IMG/VR virus record: IMGVR_UViG_3300027917_001949
Coordinates: 88,754 to 152,753 of that record
DNA length: 64,000 nucleotides
Direction: 5' to 3' (one strand)
Source of the DNA: a virus
Shown: positions 33,747-42,626 of the stretch, piece by piece
How positions within the stretch are numbered: position 1 is the first letter of the stretch
Layout: each line of letters opens with the position of its first letter
Translations under genes and position numbers: made by a program
The notes under the pieces: generated by a model
Seen by the model: only the letters and a program-made list of their open reading frames with translations
Databases searched by the model: none
Told to the model about the DNA's origin: nothing

Positions 33747-33951
33747 TGCCGTCTCCTTCATCCGGTATGACATTATCGAATGCCGTACTTCGTTTCTCAA
33801 GGTTTATTTCGTATACCGTACACGTACAATCGATTGTTGTCATTGTAACATCATATACGTCACCCAATGTATGTAGTAGCCAAGTTAATTCGTTCAGGTC
33901 AAGTTCCATGTTTTGTGGTGTGTGTAGGTGTAGTTTAATTTTAGTGCCCAT
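33739..33951 (-). CDS. hypothetical protein
   Basis: 70 residues, ATG 33951 in TAATG with the upstream stop, GGTGGGATTA ribosome site. Beta-alpha pattern (KIKLHLHTPQNMELDLNE). Function unknown. Confidence 0.55.
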   Translation of the reverse strand: MGTKIKLHLHTPQNMELDLNELTWLLHTLGDVYDVTMTTIDCTCTVYEINLEKRSTAFDNVIPDEGDGNG

Positions 33952-34154
33952 TAATCCCACCTTACCGAATTGAACAGGAAGTATTTATACTCGCCACCAG
34001 ACTTCGGAAACTGCTTGTTGAAATCCTGTGCCAGTTTGTTCACCGCTTCCTTCATCCAGTCGAACTTAGCTTTCCTATCGTCAAGCCGTTGCTGTTCTTC
34101 CTGTTCTGTCATTGGTTTCGCATGTCTCATGTTGCTACCCCACTCTGGCGCCAT
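33951..34154 (-). CDS. small hypothetical protein
   Basis: 67 residues, strong GAGGTGAACA site. Helical, charged (EQEEQQRLDDRKAKFDW), aromatic C-terminus. Function unknown. Confidence 0.55.
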   Translation of the reverse strand: MAPEWGSNMRHAKPMTEQEEQQRLDDRKAKFDWMKEAVNKLAQDFNKQFPKSGGEYKYFLFNSVRWD

Positions 34155-34157
34155 TGT

Positions 34158-34526
34158 TCACCTCGCTGTTCTATGCCCTACGACCACCTTATAGTCTCGC
34201 AAGTTCACTATGATTATCTCGTTGTGCATCAGTTCCCGTGCCGTATCTATCGGTATACCCAACTCTGCCAGGATTTTCGCTGTTCCATTCGGACCTTCGC
34301 CACCATAACCACAGGTACAACCAGACAGCAGAATATCATCTTGTGTGCCAATAATCATGACGTTCCACTCAAGAGGATATGACATACCATCATCCTCTAC
34401 CATTTCATGATAAACGCCATCCTTACGAGCGTACACTGATAGAGGTTCACCGAGTCTACTTTTGTTCTCTTGCCAGAACTCAAGACTCCTTCGTGTAATT
34501 CCGTGCCCTTCGTCTTTAAGAATCAT
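34158..34526 (-). CDS. hypothetical protein
   Basis: 122 residues, GGGGGTGTCAG site. Contains ILLSGCTCGYGGEGPNGTAK, then an alpha/beta C-terminus. The Gly-rich loop is suggestive but not a P-loop. Function unknown. Confidence 0.6.
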   Translation of the reverse strand: MILKDEGHGITRRSLEFWQENKSRLGEPLSVYARKDGVYHEMVEDDGMSYPLEWNVMIIGTQDDILLSGCTCGYGGEGPNGTAKILAELGIPIDTARELMHNEIIIVNLRDYKVVVGHRTAR

Positions 34527-34708
34527 CTGACACCCCCAATTACTTTTAGCTTCTTGAATCGTTCCGCCACACGAGTCTGTGGTACGGTTATATGACCGGA
34601 TTTAACGCCATCCATAAAAGCAAATAATGTTTCGACATATTTATCTCTACGGTGGTCACAAACAATCCGATACTTATCTTTCTTATTAACTCCCTTTGCC
34701 AGTGACAT
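34523..34708 (-). CDS. small basic protein
   Basis: 61 residues, basic (pI high by composition), with TRVAERFKKLKVIGG at the end. Possibly nucleic-acid binding. Coupled by overlap to both neighbours. Confidence 0.55.
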   Translation of the reverse strand: MSLAKGVNKKDKYRIVCDHRRDKYVETLFAFMDGVKSGHITVPQTRVAERFKKLKVIGGVR

Positions 34709-35010
34709 TATCTTACCCCCAACTTTCGCTGTGCAACAACGAGCGATGCTTGTATGTTCTGCCTTTGCGATAGCTTTGTGATAACCTCACGTTCGACCTT
34801 GCCATCTTTTATCTGCTTTATCAGTTCTACCAGAACATCAGCAACTCGATTGATGCCACTGTGGACACCATCACCCGACTGGTATCGTTCAGCATCCCTG
34901 ACCTTCTGTAGCCAATAATTGACTACTCCATTCTCATCAGAATTACTTGCTCGATTTTCTGTTGACCGGTGTGTGCCAAGTTCTCGCTTACGTTCTTTCT
35001 GTTTACTCAT
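34708..35010 (-). CDS. hypothetical protein
   Basis: 100 residues from ATG 35010 (ATGA). Very basic N-terminus (SKQKERKRELGTHR), then helical (INRVADVLVELIKQIKDG). Function unknown. Confidence 0.55.
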   Translation of the reverse strand: MSKQKERKRELGTHRSTENRASNSDENGVVNYWLQKVRDAERYQSGDGVHSGINRVADVLVELIKQIKDGKVEREVITKLSQRQNIQASLVVAQRKLGVR

Positions 35011-35225
35011 GGATGCAACTCCCAACTAAAATTATGCCAGTACCCGCACTTCATGCACTCGAATGCGGCGTATACATTATCCGGTTCAATGTGTCCATTT
35101 TCATCGTAACTATGCCACGTATCCAAACTAAGTTGTATGTTCCTATGTGCCACTGTGTTCTTAACCGGACACACGTAACTCAGTTTGAGTTCAAAGCCAT
35201 TAATAGTCATACTATTATGTATCAT
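35007..35225 (-). CDS. CxxC-containing hypothetical protein
   Basis: 72 residues. YVCPVKNTVAH and CMKCGYWHNF supply Cys/His for one possible zinc site. First gene after promoter 35264-35292. Function unknown. Confidence 0.6.
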   Translation of the reverse strand: MIHNSMTINGFELKLSYVCPVKNTVAHRNIQLSLDTWHSYDENGHIEPDNVYAAFECMKCGYWHNFSWELHP

Positions 35226-35263
35226 TTTGCCGTGAAATAGATTGCATCTATCCTCTCATTATT

Positions 35264-35292
35264 ATTATACACCCTGCCGCTTAATTAATCAA
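35264..35292 (-). promoter_or_regulatory. sigma-70 type promoter
   Basis: Minus strand TTGATT (35292-35287), 17-bp spacer, TATAAT (35269-35264). Confidence 0.7.
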
Positions 35293-35611
35293 GTCTCGGT
35301 GTGATGTGTCTCGGAGTTATCTGACAGCGTATGCCAAATATCACCTGTTCAACATCTCTCACGTCATTTAAAAAGCCGTCCGCTTCCTCTACCGTATCAA
35401 ATTCGTGGGTATGTATCTCTTCTCGGTAGTCCTCATACATTTGCCCGTTGTTTGACTTGACGAGTAATAAATACTTTGAGTGTTCTAGCAGTTTCAATGC
35501 ATCTTCTGCCACCGCTAGTGCTTCGTTGAAACTGTTCGCTTCCTCTAAACCAGTATCGTCTGCCATTCCTACTCCCCTGTGTAGTATTTCTCGTGCCGTT
35601 TTGTAGTTCAT
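35285..35611 (-). CDS. hypothetical protein
   Basis: 108 residues. Helical N-terminal half (NSFNEALAVAEDALKLLEH) and a basic, strand-like end. TAATG overlap with the upstream gene. Function unknown. Confidence 0.6.
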   Translation of the reverse strand: MNYKTAREILHRGVGMADDTGLEEANSFNEALAVAEDALKLLEHSKYLLLVKSNNGQMYEDYREEIHTHEFDTVEEADGFLNDVRDVEQVIFGIRCQITPRHITPRLD

Positions 35612-35850
35612 TATTTCACTATCTCCAATGCTAGATAATGGTAGTCAAATTGCCGACAGTAGTCAAACCACTGTTTACGTGTCATAAATATCGGATGCTC
35701 ACAACCATTGGCATCAATCTCTATTGCGTGGGTAAATGTTACGCTACCACATTTAGGGCATGACCATCGAACCAACTCTTGCATTGTAGTTATACTATAA
35801 CAATGACTTGATTCAATGACGCCAGACCCACATTCACAAAATTCACTCAT
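35611..35850 (-). CDS. zinc-ribbon protein
   Basis: 79 residues from ATG 35850 (ATGA). CECGSG at the N-terminus and CPKCGS at about 33 form a zinc ribbon. Function unknown. Confidence 0.6.
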   Translation of the reverse strand: MSEFCECGSGVIESSHCYSITTMQELVRWSCPKCGSVTFTHAIEIDANGCEHPIFMTRKQWFDYCRQFDYHYLALEIVK

Positions 35851-36017
35851 AGCCATACATACCTATTAAACCGTAATTCACCGAATAACCCACCGGACGC
35901 ATACAGACGATAGCCAACTGTTCTACCATCATGAGTCACCGGTTCTCGGTAATGTGTGAATATCCAGTTCAAGCCGTACTCCTTTCGTTGTTCCTCTGTT
36001 AATTGTTCTTTAGCCAT
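35847..36017 (-). CDS. small hypothetical protein
   Basis: 56 residues with an excellent AAAAGGAGAACAAC site before ATG 36017. Aromatic, strand-rich (YGLNWIFTHYREPVTHDG, GYRLYASGGLFGELRF). Function unknown. Confidence 0.6.
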   Translation of the reverse strand: MAKEQLTEEQRKEYGLNWIFTHYREPVTHDGRTVGYRLYASGGLFGELRFNRYVWL

Positions 36018-36029
36018 GTTGTTCTCCTT

Positions 36030-36236
36030 TTATTCTAATGGATATAACTCTGACCATGTTCTAAACCTGTCGCCATCTTTCAACGGTTGCTTGAATTTAA
36101 CTCCAAGCCAATCCTCATATATTCCGTATGTATCACCTTTCATAACATAGTCTATGTCGGCTTCATATCTGTTCAATAACTCTTTGAGTTCTTTCTTAAA
36201 TTCTACTAACTTCTGCTTGTCGTCCATTTTAGCCAT
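36030..36236 (-). CDS. small hypothetical protein
   Basis: 68 residues, GGAGTGTC site. Helical N-terminus (KLVEFKKELKELLNRYE). Function unknown. Confidence 0.6.
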   Translation of the reverse strand: MAKMDDKQKLVEFKKELKELLNRYEADIDYVMKGDTYGIYEDWLGVKFKQPLKDGDRFRTWSELYPLE

Positions 36237-36252
36237 GACACTCCTCTCTGTT

Positions 36253-36564
36253 CTATACCACCAATAGAAATGTATTCCATGCCACCACCATTACCATCAT
36301 TAGATTGAACACTCCAAACGATACCAGACCAATTCGCTTGTGGCGTTTGCACACAATGACCATCATCATCGCTGCCAGGATTGTACCGACTATCTTTAAT
36401 AGCCAGAAGTCAACTGAACTACCGGATAACAACCCATCCACGAATACGTTCCCTTCCATGCCATACTCGTGTGTGAGTAGATACTGGGTCAGCAGAGCGT
36501 CAGCCACACCAAGCATGACTAACGCTCCTGCCATTCCCCGCACCGAGAACATTTCTGCCCTCAT
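36253..36564 (-). CDS. multi-pass membrane protein (DUF5658-like)
   Basis: 103 residues with three hydrophobic helices. GVADALLTQYLLTHEYGMEGN followed by FWLLKIVG resembles DUF5658-type membrane proteins. Function unknown. Confidence 0.65.
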   Translation of the reverse strand: MRAEMFSVRGMAGALVMLGVADALLTQYLLTHEYGMEGNVFVDGLLSGSSVDFWLLKIVGTILAAMMMVIVCKRHKRIGLVSFGVFNLMMVMVVAWNTFLLVV

Positions 36565-37463
36565 TAGTCTACCCTTCCATCAGCCGACCACGAACCGATT
36601 GCTCGATTCTCATATGCCTTGAAGATGAGTGGGTGGTCACTGTTGGATAATTTCAGCATCGGATGTTCCTGACGACTGTGCCGAATGTGTCCTGATACAT
36701 ACGTGTCACCGTTTAACATGATACCCCTTGTGGCGATGTGCGAACTTCCACCGGTATCACGATTCGGCAAGACAAACTTGTTTTCCATTGTTTTGTACAT
36801 AAGTTTATTCAACTTATCTACTGGTATCGGATTGCCGTCCTTCAATACTTCCATCGGTGCTTCTGTCTGGACGAAGAACCATTCACCCTGCCGGAGAAAG
36901 TCGTTGGTGGTCACTTCTTTCGGTTTCAGAAGTTCAAACGCATCCTCTACCGTTTCAGCCGGTTCAGGTAGTTCACAGATAAAATACTGTTGACCATCCA
37001 TAGAAGATAGGAAGTATCTGCCATCCTGCTCTATCACTGCCGATTCTGGTCTACGTTCCTCGTTAGGAAACCAGCCATCCTGAGCTAGTCCACTCAATGC
37101 CTCATACTCTGCAACCGTAATGTGGATGGTTTTATCCATCGAATCCCTTTTCGAATAGCCAACCAAATCCCACCGCTGTTGTTCATGGTCAACTAAGTTA
37201 AACAGCATGTAGTCTATCTTTGCCTGTCTCAAAGTAGTGAATGGTAACTGGATGGTGGCGTGTCGGAAACACTTCGACTGGTGTGCCGACGTTGAACTGG
37301 AGTATTTGTCTGCGTTTAGTACGAAGCCCCAGTCTCTCCGTACCAGTAGAGGGAAGTGTCTGCCGTAGGAGTACAACACGTCACCCCCGATAAACATGTG
37401 ACTTGCTTCTCCGTAGACTGCCCCCTCTACAAACTCATCGATAAGTACACTATGCCTTTTCAT
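36564..37463 (-). CDS. conserved phage protein (SYGRHFPL family)
   Basis: 299 residues. GGDVLYSYGRHFPLLVRRD, LNADKYSSSTSAHQS at the N-terminus and ENRAIGSWSADGRVD at the C-terminus are recurrent segments in a family I know from phages and plasmids, function unknown. TAATG with the upstream gene. Confidence 0.7.
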   Translation of the reverse strand: MKRHSVLIDEFVEGAVYGEASHMFIGGDVLYSYGRHFPLLVRRDWGFVLNADKYSSSTSAHQSKCFRHATIQLPFTTLRQAKIDYMLFNLVDHEQQRWDLVGYSKRDSMDKTIHITVAEYEALSGLAQDGWFPNEERRPESAVIEQDGRYFLSSMDGQQYFICELPEPAETVEDAFELLKPKEVTTNDFLRQGEWFFVQTEAPMEVLKDGNPIPVDKLNKLMYKTMENKFVLPNRDTGGSSHIATRGIMLNGDTYVSGHIRHSRQEHPMLKLSNSDHPLIFKAYENRAIGSWSADGRVD

Positions 37464-38857
37464 TAACTGTCCCTCTCTTTCAATAGATTCATATTTAACC
37501 CACCGTATGGGATTCGTGCCTTTTCTTTATTCAGGACTATCGTTAGCCCTAAGTCAGCGATAATATCAGTCAAGTCATTCTCAAATGCACGAGTGTTATC
37601 GGTGTGCCTGCCGTTCATATGTGCGTACTCATGTATCGCTGTGCCTATGAAACGTCGATAGTCTTGTTCCTGAATTATGCTGTATGATACAGCTATGATA
37701 CCTGCCGCATGGTCAGCGTAACCCTCATCTTCAAATATTTTTATACCATCAATAGGTGGGTTGCTGAATATCTTTATTGGGTAAGTGTTAAGACAGGCTT
37801 CCGAAGCAATCATGGTTGCGAGACTAGATGCTCTTTCAAAGAACCTCTTCTCTCCTGCCTTTAACTTTGACAGTGGTATCGGTTTCTTAATATCTTTATT
37901 GATTACATCGGTTGAGTACTCGATGAATCTGCCAAGTGACCTGAGTAATCCCCAAGGCAACATCAGTACCACCCAGTTCCTTTCTAACGCTGCCAAATCA
38001 ACGCTTGGGTCACCGCAAGATAAACATACACGTTTGCCATATAGCTTGTGTATCACCGTTCTCCACTCTTGGCTTGGACTGAACATTACATCGTATTCTA
38101 TCGGTATTTTACCACCACCACTTTGCTCAAACTCGATGCCCTCTGTCAACAGAGTTTCCATGATTTCCTTTGTCTTTGTGCAGGTCAAAGCGGTAGCAAT
38201 TGCCTCTCGTATCGATGATTGGTTGATTGCCGACCTGTCTCGGTTTACCAAGTCTTTATCAAAGAAATTGTAACCATAGACTGAGTCAACTTCAGTTACT
38301 TTCAGACCATTCACCCAGACAGTGCCAGGAGCATCCATTATCTGGTATCGGTAATATTCGCCATCACGTATCCTACTTTCAATGATGGTAGCAGGTGAGA
38401 ACTTCAAGAATAGATTGCGTGCCTCTTCCAGTTCCTCATCCGAACATTGTAGATAAATCTGAGTACCACTACGTGTTTCGCCGCTGTCGGTTATATCGAT
38501 GGTCAGTAGCTCTGATTGCCACCTCTCATCGAACTGTAGCGAAAATACGTAATTCTTACCGAGAGATTGAATATGGACTTGCCGTCCCTCACGTGCAAAT
38601 ACAAGGCATCCAATCTTCATCCCCTCACCGAACTGCCCGATTGCGTCAGTATCACGTTTTGATGTTTTACCGAGAATAAAATCAGATAGGTGGACACCGA
38701 TGCCATTGTCGCATATAACCTGAAAGTCACCGCTTTCCTCGAATGTCAGGTCAGTGCCGGTATCGATAGCGTTCTGGATTATCTCTCGGATGGCGTCTCT
38801 GACCGTCCAATTCTCACAATAATTACGTTCAATGGTTAGTACTTGTTTATTTGCCAC
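37463..38857 (-). CDS. GHKL ATPase fused to a zincin-like domain
   Basis: 464 residues. N-terminal GHKL fold: IREIIQNAID (N box, about 20-29), DNGIGVHL (G1) and GQFGEGMKIG (G2). The C-terminal region contains TAIHEYAHMNGRH, an HExxH metallopeptidase motif, with FENDLTDI downstream as a possible third ligand. The two halves together suggest an ATP-driven switch controlling a protease, or a degenerate scaffold; target unknown. Confidence 0.75.
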   Translation of the reverse strand: MANKQVLTIERNYCENWTVRDAIREIIQNAIDTGTDLTFEESGDFQVICDNGIGVHLSDFILGKTSKRDTDAIGQFGEGMKIGCLVFAREGRQVHIQSLGKNYVFSLQFDERWQSELLTIDITDSGETRSGTQIYLQCSDEELEEARNLFLKFSPATIIESRIRDGEYYRYQIMDAPGTVWVNGLKVTEVDSVYGYNFFDKDLVNRDRSAINQSSIREAIATALTCTKTKEIMETLLTEGIEFEQSGGGKIPIEYDVMFSPSQEWRTVIHKLYGKRVCLSCGDPSVDLAALERNWVVLMLPWGLLRSLGRFIEYSTDVINKDIKKPIPLSKLKAGEKRFFERASSLATMIASEACLNTYPIKIFSNPPIDGIKIFEDEGYADHAAGIIAVSYSIIQEQDYRRFIGTAIHEYAHMNGRHTDNTRAFENDLTDIIADLGLTIVLNKEKARIPYGGLNMNLLKERDS

Positions 38858-39065
38858 TGTCTGTCTCCTTTGTTTTTTCGCCTTTGACTGTTCGTATCTG
38901 GTTAGTCAGAATGCCTCGTGACCGTTTCAACCTTGTCTGCTCTGCCACCAGATTCTTTATATCAGACTTGTTTTTTATAATCTGATACTTGACATGGTTA
39001 AGCTCATGTTCGAGGATACCAGCTACCATGTCAAATGCCTCTTGTCTAGCTTTGGTCATTTTCAT
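38847..39065 (-). CDS. coiled-coil protein
   Basis: 72 residues from ATG 39065 (AAAGGAGTGGCA). Long helix with heptads (NHVKYQIIKNKSDIKNLVAE), basic C-terminus. Precedes the GHKL-zincin gene and overlaps it by 11 bases. Confidence 0.6.
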   Translation of the reverse strand: MKMTKARQEAFDMVAGILEHELNHVKYQIIKNKSDIKNLVAEQTRLKRSRGILTNQIRTVKGEKTKETDSGK

Positions 39066-39098
39066 TGCCACTCCTTTCAAAATATTTCCCACTAACCT

Positions 39099-39128
39099 AT
39101 TGTACCACATAGCCTGAATTTTGGTCAA
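39099..39128 (-). promoter_or_regulatory. probable promoter of the GHKL-zincin operon
   Basis: Minus strand TTGACC (39128-39123), 18-bp spacer, TACAAT (39104-39099), one mismatch per box. Confidence 0.6.
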
Positions 39129-39583
39129 GTGTCTGTTCTTCCTGCCAGTCTATCAATCACCTGTCCTATGTCATACTCTAACCATGCGAGTGCCGCTTCC
39201 TTTTTGTCACCACCATGAGATTTACAACCTGCGCCGTTCTCACTAGGTTCAAGTAACCTACAACCTGCCGGTCTCTGTTCTGGTGGTAGTTCGCATCCGT
39301 TCTCTGCCTGGAAGGTACATCCAATACTGCCCCATGTTGGGTCGGTCAATATTCCTTCCATGCCTTTACCTACCGGTCTGATGAAATAGGCTCTGCTCAA
39401 GATGAATTTATCTTCACGTGGGTCGCCTTCCCACCAATCTACGCAGAATCTGCCGAGCCGAAGTGCTTCTTCTACCAAGTCAATGTCGTTGCCGAAGTCT
39501 TCCGGTAGACAGCAACCTGCCACTTTGCTACAGCAGTATCCACCGCAATTTTTACATATCTCTGGATTTAGGTAATTTGCCAT
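39125..39583 (-). CDS. YkgJ-like cysteine cluster protein
   Basis: 152 residues. ICKNCGGYCC at about 9-18 and further spaced Cys (SIGCTF, NGCEL, AGCRLL) match the YkgJ/UPF0153 zinc- or iron-chelating family. Biochemical role unclear in the family. Confidence 0.75.
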   Translation of the reverse strand: MANYLNPEICKNCGGYCCSKVAGCCLPEDFGNDIDLVEEALRLGRFCVDWWEGDPREDKFILSRAYFIRPVGKGMEGILTDPTWGSIGCTFQAENGCELPPEQRPAGCRLLEPSENGAGCKSHGGDKKEAALAWLEYDIGQVIDRLAGRTDT

Positions 39584-39728
39584 CTTTCTCCTCGTTCCAT
39601 CTCACTTGAATTATAGCAGATGGAGTATCTTCGGTTAGCCAATCATATCTGGAGTGGGTATCTTTCTCTGCCTCAACCCTCTCCCTATTCTCTTTTGCCT
39701 TCTGATAATCATCGCACATCAAATCCAT
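39552..39728 (-). CDS. small charged protein
   Basis: 58 residues from ATG 39728, abutting the upstream TAA. Acidic/basic helix (QKAKENRERVEAEKDTHS). Overlaps the YkgJ-like start by 32 bases. Found by hand translation; coding support is its fit into the gene chain. Confidence 0.5.
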   Translation of the reverse strand: MDLMCDDYQKAKENRERVEAEKDTHSRYDWLTEDTPSAIIQVRWNEEKDGKLPKSRDM

Positions 39729-40022
39729 TTATCGCACCCCACCATACCTTTCTGCCAGTTTGTCCAGTCCCTGTTGAAATTTAATTCTACCGACACCGGA
39801 CTTGTGTTGAAACGCCTTACCACGTTCCTTCTCAGCAATGTAGCCGATTCCATCACAACCCCAGATATTTCCAGGCTTTGACATGTGAAAGAATGATAGA
39901 ATTACAGAAGTTTTGCTGAGTGCATCGTCAAAGTCGCCATCATCATCTTGACGTACGGTGACGACTGACTGCCCATCATAACTGATGGAGAATTTTCTAT
40001 CGTGTGCTGTTACTTTATTCAT
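39729..40022 (-). CDS. hypothetical protein
   Basis: 97 residues, strand-rich N-terminus (FSISYDGQSVVTVRQDDDG), basic C-terminus. Function unknown. Confidence 0.6.
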   Translation of the reverse strand: MNKVTAHDRKFSISYDGQSVVTVRQDDDGDFDDALSKTSVILSFFHMSKPGNIWGCDGIGYIAEKERGKAFQHKSGVGRIKFQQGLDKLAERYGGVR

Positions 40023-40034
40023 TTGTGCCCTTCC

Positions 40035-40667
40035 TTAATTATAAGTTTCTCTTGCTGCCTCTTTAGCAGCTTCAGGATGAGCTTCTGCCCATTCCTTACA
40101 ATAGTTACCAGCGAAGTGAAAGTATCCGAACTCTGACCTTGGTTCGGCTGTCTGGTGACCGGAACAGAAGAACCAGCCATCTTCAAGTGCTTGACTTGCT
40201 TGTAAATCCCATCGTTCAAGTGTTTTATGAAAGTATGGCGATAACACGTCGATGTTACCGATAGCTTCCGAATCCCTACCGTCACGCTTTATCCAGACGT
40301 GGGCTTTGGTGTTTTCTCTGTCTGGATAGATACTAATGTATAATGACTGATAGATACTCATTAGCTGTCGGCTCATGCTCTTACGTAGATGGTCTCTATC
40401 CAAGTGCATCGACGACTCATGGTCTAACCTGCCATGTTTTATAGTGAAGTGATAACTGGAGTTATTCGACATGACTGCCGTAACATGCTCACCGTCTCTA
40501 AAGAAGTCAAACAGTGGATATAGCATTTGAAGCCTGTTATATTCCTCTTCCACCCTCTGCTCTGCCCGATAACATGCTTTGCATATCGTATCGCCATCGA
40601 TATTCCACTTGTGCAAGTCATAAGTATCTTTTATGTTACCACAATGGTTACATTTATATCCTGCCAT
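40035..40667 (-). CDS. zinc-finger hypothetical protein
   Basis: 210 residues. N-terminal CNHCG ... CKAC (about 6-36) zinc ribbon; middle strands and a C-terminus rich in Ala/Glu. An overlapping minus-strand frame (40019-40285) is a shadow. Function unknown. Confidence 0.65.
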   Translation of the reverse strand: MAGYKCNHCGNIKDTYDLHKWNIDGDTICKACYRAEQRVEEEYNRLQMLYPLFDFFRDGEHVTAVMSNNSSYHFTIKHGRLDHESSMHLDRDHLRKSMSRQLMSIYQSLYISIYPDRENTKAHVWIKRDGRDSEAIGNIDVLSPYFHKTLERWDLQASQALEDGWFFCSGHQTAEPRSEFGYFHFAGNYCKEWAEAHPEAAKEAARETYN

Positions 40668-40690
40668 TTTTGTACTCCTTATTTATTATT

Positions 40691-40876
40691 TTACCAGTCT
40701 ATTGGATTTGGTCTGTGTGCCAAGTAGTTTGCTACACCGTCCTTTGAGCAGCCAAAATCGACCAACACCCCATCGGATGCTTTGCCTACCCAAGACCTGG
40801 TTTTGGCATCATACCAGATAGTACCGTTTTGAATTAATTCGTTGAATTTCTCGAAGTCATGGGAACTACTTTTCAT
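40691..40876 (-). CDS. small hypothetical protein
   Basis: 61 residues, WYDAKTRSWVGKASDGVLVD pattern. Overlaps the upstream gene by 11 bases. Function unknown. Confidence 0.55.
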   Translation of the reverse strand: MKSSSHDFEKFNELIQNGTIWYDAKTRSWVGKASDGVLVDFGCSKDGVANYLAHRPNPIDW

Positions 40877-41291
40877 TGCCAGCTCCTACACGTTGCGTGC
40901 TTATTCGTTGACCTCTGGTTACCTTGATGCTACAGCCACGGTCATCCTCTGTTACGATGATATACTTTTTATTGCGTGACCGGTGGCGTTTGAAGTGTAT
41001 GTGAAACCTAGATACAACAGGGACACCATAACGACCAAATACCTCTAACCAGCCAAGTCTCTCATCGAGTATCTTGTCTACGTCATAGGCTTCAAGATAG
41101 AATATGTCGTTATCAGTGCCCTTACAGTCACATACATAGAATATACCGTTATGTTTATCACCAGTGAGAGTATCAACCTCTCTGGCGACACGGTACGACA
41201 TGTTACCCTTGTCTCTTTGTGCCTTTACTTCCTGCTGCTCGTGGCGCACGGAGTCAGCATTCCGCATAGCTTTTGCTTCGGCGTCTGTCAT
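40866..41291 (-). CDS. hypothetical protein
   Basis: 141 residues. Basic in the C-terminal half (FHIHFKRHRSRNKKYIIV) and around KVTRGQRISTQRVG. Possibly nucleic-acid binding. Function unknown. Confidence 0.6.
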   Translation of the reverse strand: MTDAEAKAMRNADSVRHEQQEVKAQRDKGNMSYRVAREVDTLTGDKHNGIFYVCDCKGTDNDIFYLEAYDVDKILDERLGWLEVFGRYGVPVVSRFHIHFKRHRSRNKKYIIVTEDDRGCSIKVTRGQRISTQRVGAGNEK

Positions 41292-41686
41292 TATACCCCC
41301 CAGTTAAATACTTCGCCAGTGATGACATTCATCGCTGTTAATTCAGGTTTATCGCTAACATACTTCATAAGGCTCTTTTTGGTCTTGTATGCTTTGGCGA
41401 CGGAGTAGTTTGGACGGATAGCTTTGAATGGCGTCACTTCTATCACCTTACCGGTGAGGACTCGACTCGGCTTACGGAACATGTGCTTCCATTCAGTGCA
41501 ATGCCCACAGAGGTTATAGTTAGTCAGTGGACAAAGCCCTTTGGTCTTGCAGATGAATCGTTTCTGCCGATTCCACCCACTACCTGATTTCCGTATGTCG
41601 GCTTCGTCTACTTCACCACGTGAAGGGCAGACATTCGGATGGTAGTAAGGTTCACAGTGGTATACCTTGTTATCCTGTTTAGCCAT
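41291..41686 (-). CDS. Cys-containing protein, first gene of the left block
   Basis: 131 residues from ATG 41686, 8 bases after AAAGGAG. It has ICKTKGLCPLTNYNLCGHC, a Cys cluster different from the common motif. Basic C-terminus. First gene driven by the divergent leftward promoter (41724-41752). Confidence 0.6.
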   Translation of the reverse strand: MAKQDNKVYHCEPYYHPNVCPSRGEVDEADIRKSGSGWNRQKRFICKTKGLCPLTNYNLCGHCTEWKHMFRKPSRVLTGKVIEVTPFKAIRPNYSVAKAYKTKKSLMKYVSDKPELTAMNVITGEVFNWGV

Positions 41687-41723
41687 TGCCATATCTCCTT
41701 TCATATTCTTTCCCACTATCTCT

Positions 41724-41752
41724 ATTATAAGCGGCTTATTTCGATTTGTCAA
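41724..41752 (-). promoter_or_regulatory. leftward divergent promoter
   Basis: Minus strand TTGACA (41752-41747), 17-bp spacer, TATAAT (41729-41724). Its upstream 17 bases GAAAATAATAGTTGACA are identical to those of the rightward promoter at 43148. Confidence 0.85.
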
Positions 41753-42452
41753 CTATTATTTTCTGGCGCCTGGAAGAGGGTTGCTGTTCAGTCAAATGTC
41801 ATAATTGCCAAACCTTGGTGGGGGGTTCTGGTTCTGGCGAGATGCTCATACCTACCATATATACAGGCATCATATAGATAGTATAGTATTGTTCAAGCCA
41901 AACGTAAGGTTCTGTTCAGCAGATGCCAGCCCGACGACATACCCAGGATTACTTGCCGTATGTTTCCCGTACTCTGCTCGACGTTTGCCAGACATAGCTA
42001 TGAGTTCAACGTTTGCCATATATAGGGCTGAACGGTAACGTCATGCCTTCGTTGTTCAGAAAATTTGAAAACGTTGCCGCTCCTACGTCCAGCATATGTC
42101 CCACTGCCGTTCAGCGTACATGCTCCACGTATATGTCATTATTGCCGTGTATGTATATATGGTAGATATTTTGCCTAACGGAGACTATACAAGAACCCAC
42201 AGCCACCCCACGTTCTGTTCTGCGTTCATGGCGTTTATGCCGCTGTTCACTCTGTTCTGCCGAAACGGCGATTATGCCATACGAGCCACTGTTCTGCCAC
42301 GTGGCGATTATGCCGTTCGGTACTCTGTATATATGGTGGCATTTCTGCCGTACGACCTCTAAAGGTACGCTAATCCAGGATTATGGCTGATAAAATAAAG
42401 TCTTGACATCTGGTAATTCGCCGCTTATAATGTATATAGAGAGGTGAGAAAT
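41753..42452. repeat. non-coding strand-switch region with dispersed repeats
   Basis: About 700 bases with no supported gene; coding strand changes here. It holds CTGTTCAG-type words (41784, 41912, 42052, 42107, several TGTTCTG variants) and GGCGATTATGCC (42268, 42304) with variants GGCGTTTATGCC (42230) and GGCATTTCTGCC (42339). Two promoters point outward. Candidate control region or replication origin; no DnaA-box cluster was recognised. Confidence 0.7.
42358..42431 (+). promoter_or_regulatory. rightward promoter with upstream box (copy 1)
   Basis: TCTAAAGGTACGC at 42358-42370, 32 bases, TTGACA 42403-42408, 17 bases, TATAAT 42426-42431. The same box and spacing recur upstream of the promoters at 43148 and 44548. 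Confidence 0.85.
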
Positions 42453-42626
42453 ATGAGTAAAATACTACTGACAGTCTACAAAGACAACACGCACGAGGAA
42501 ACGACTCAAGCTATACGGTTTCTTAATTCCTTTGGTCGTGAGGTCGAAATCGTGAATTCGCCAAAGAAGCACCCGAAACGTAAAGAGAACTTTGGCAGGT
42601 TCATAAAGGAGAGTGCTAATGGGTAG
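42453..42626 (+). CDS. small hypothetical protein
   Basis: 57 residues from ATG 42453 (GAGAGGTGAG). Begins SKILLTVYKDNTHEETTQAI, glutaredoxin-like in length and strand-helix pattern but lacking CxxC. First gene rightward of the strand switch. Confidence 0.6.
   Translation: MSKILLTVYKDNTHEETTQAIRFLNSFGREVEIVNSPKKHPKRKENFGRFIKESANG

Noticed and set aside
39600-39640. Leftward promoter at TATAAT (minus strand, about 39614)
   Set aside because: No -35 box at 16-18 bases, and the site lies inside a supported small gene.
40019-40285. Minus-strand 88-codon ORF
   Set aside because: Lies wholly inside the zinc-finger gene at 40035-40667 in another frame, atypical composition.
42096-42362. Plus-strand ORF of 88 codons in the strand-switch region
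   Set aside because: It consists of the dispersed repeats and has no ribosome site.
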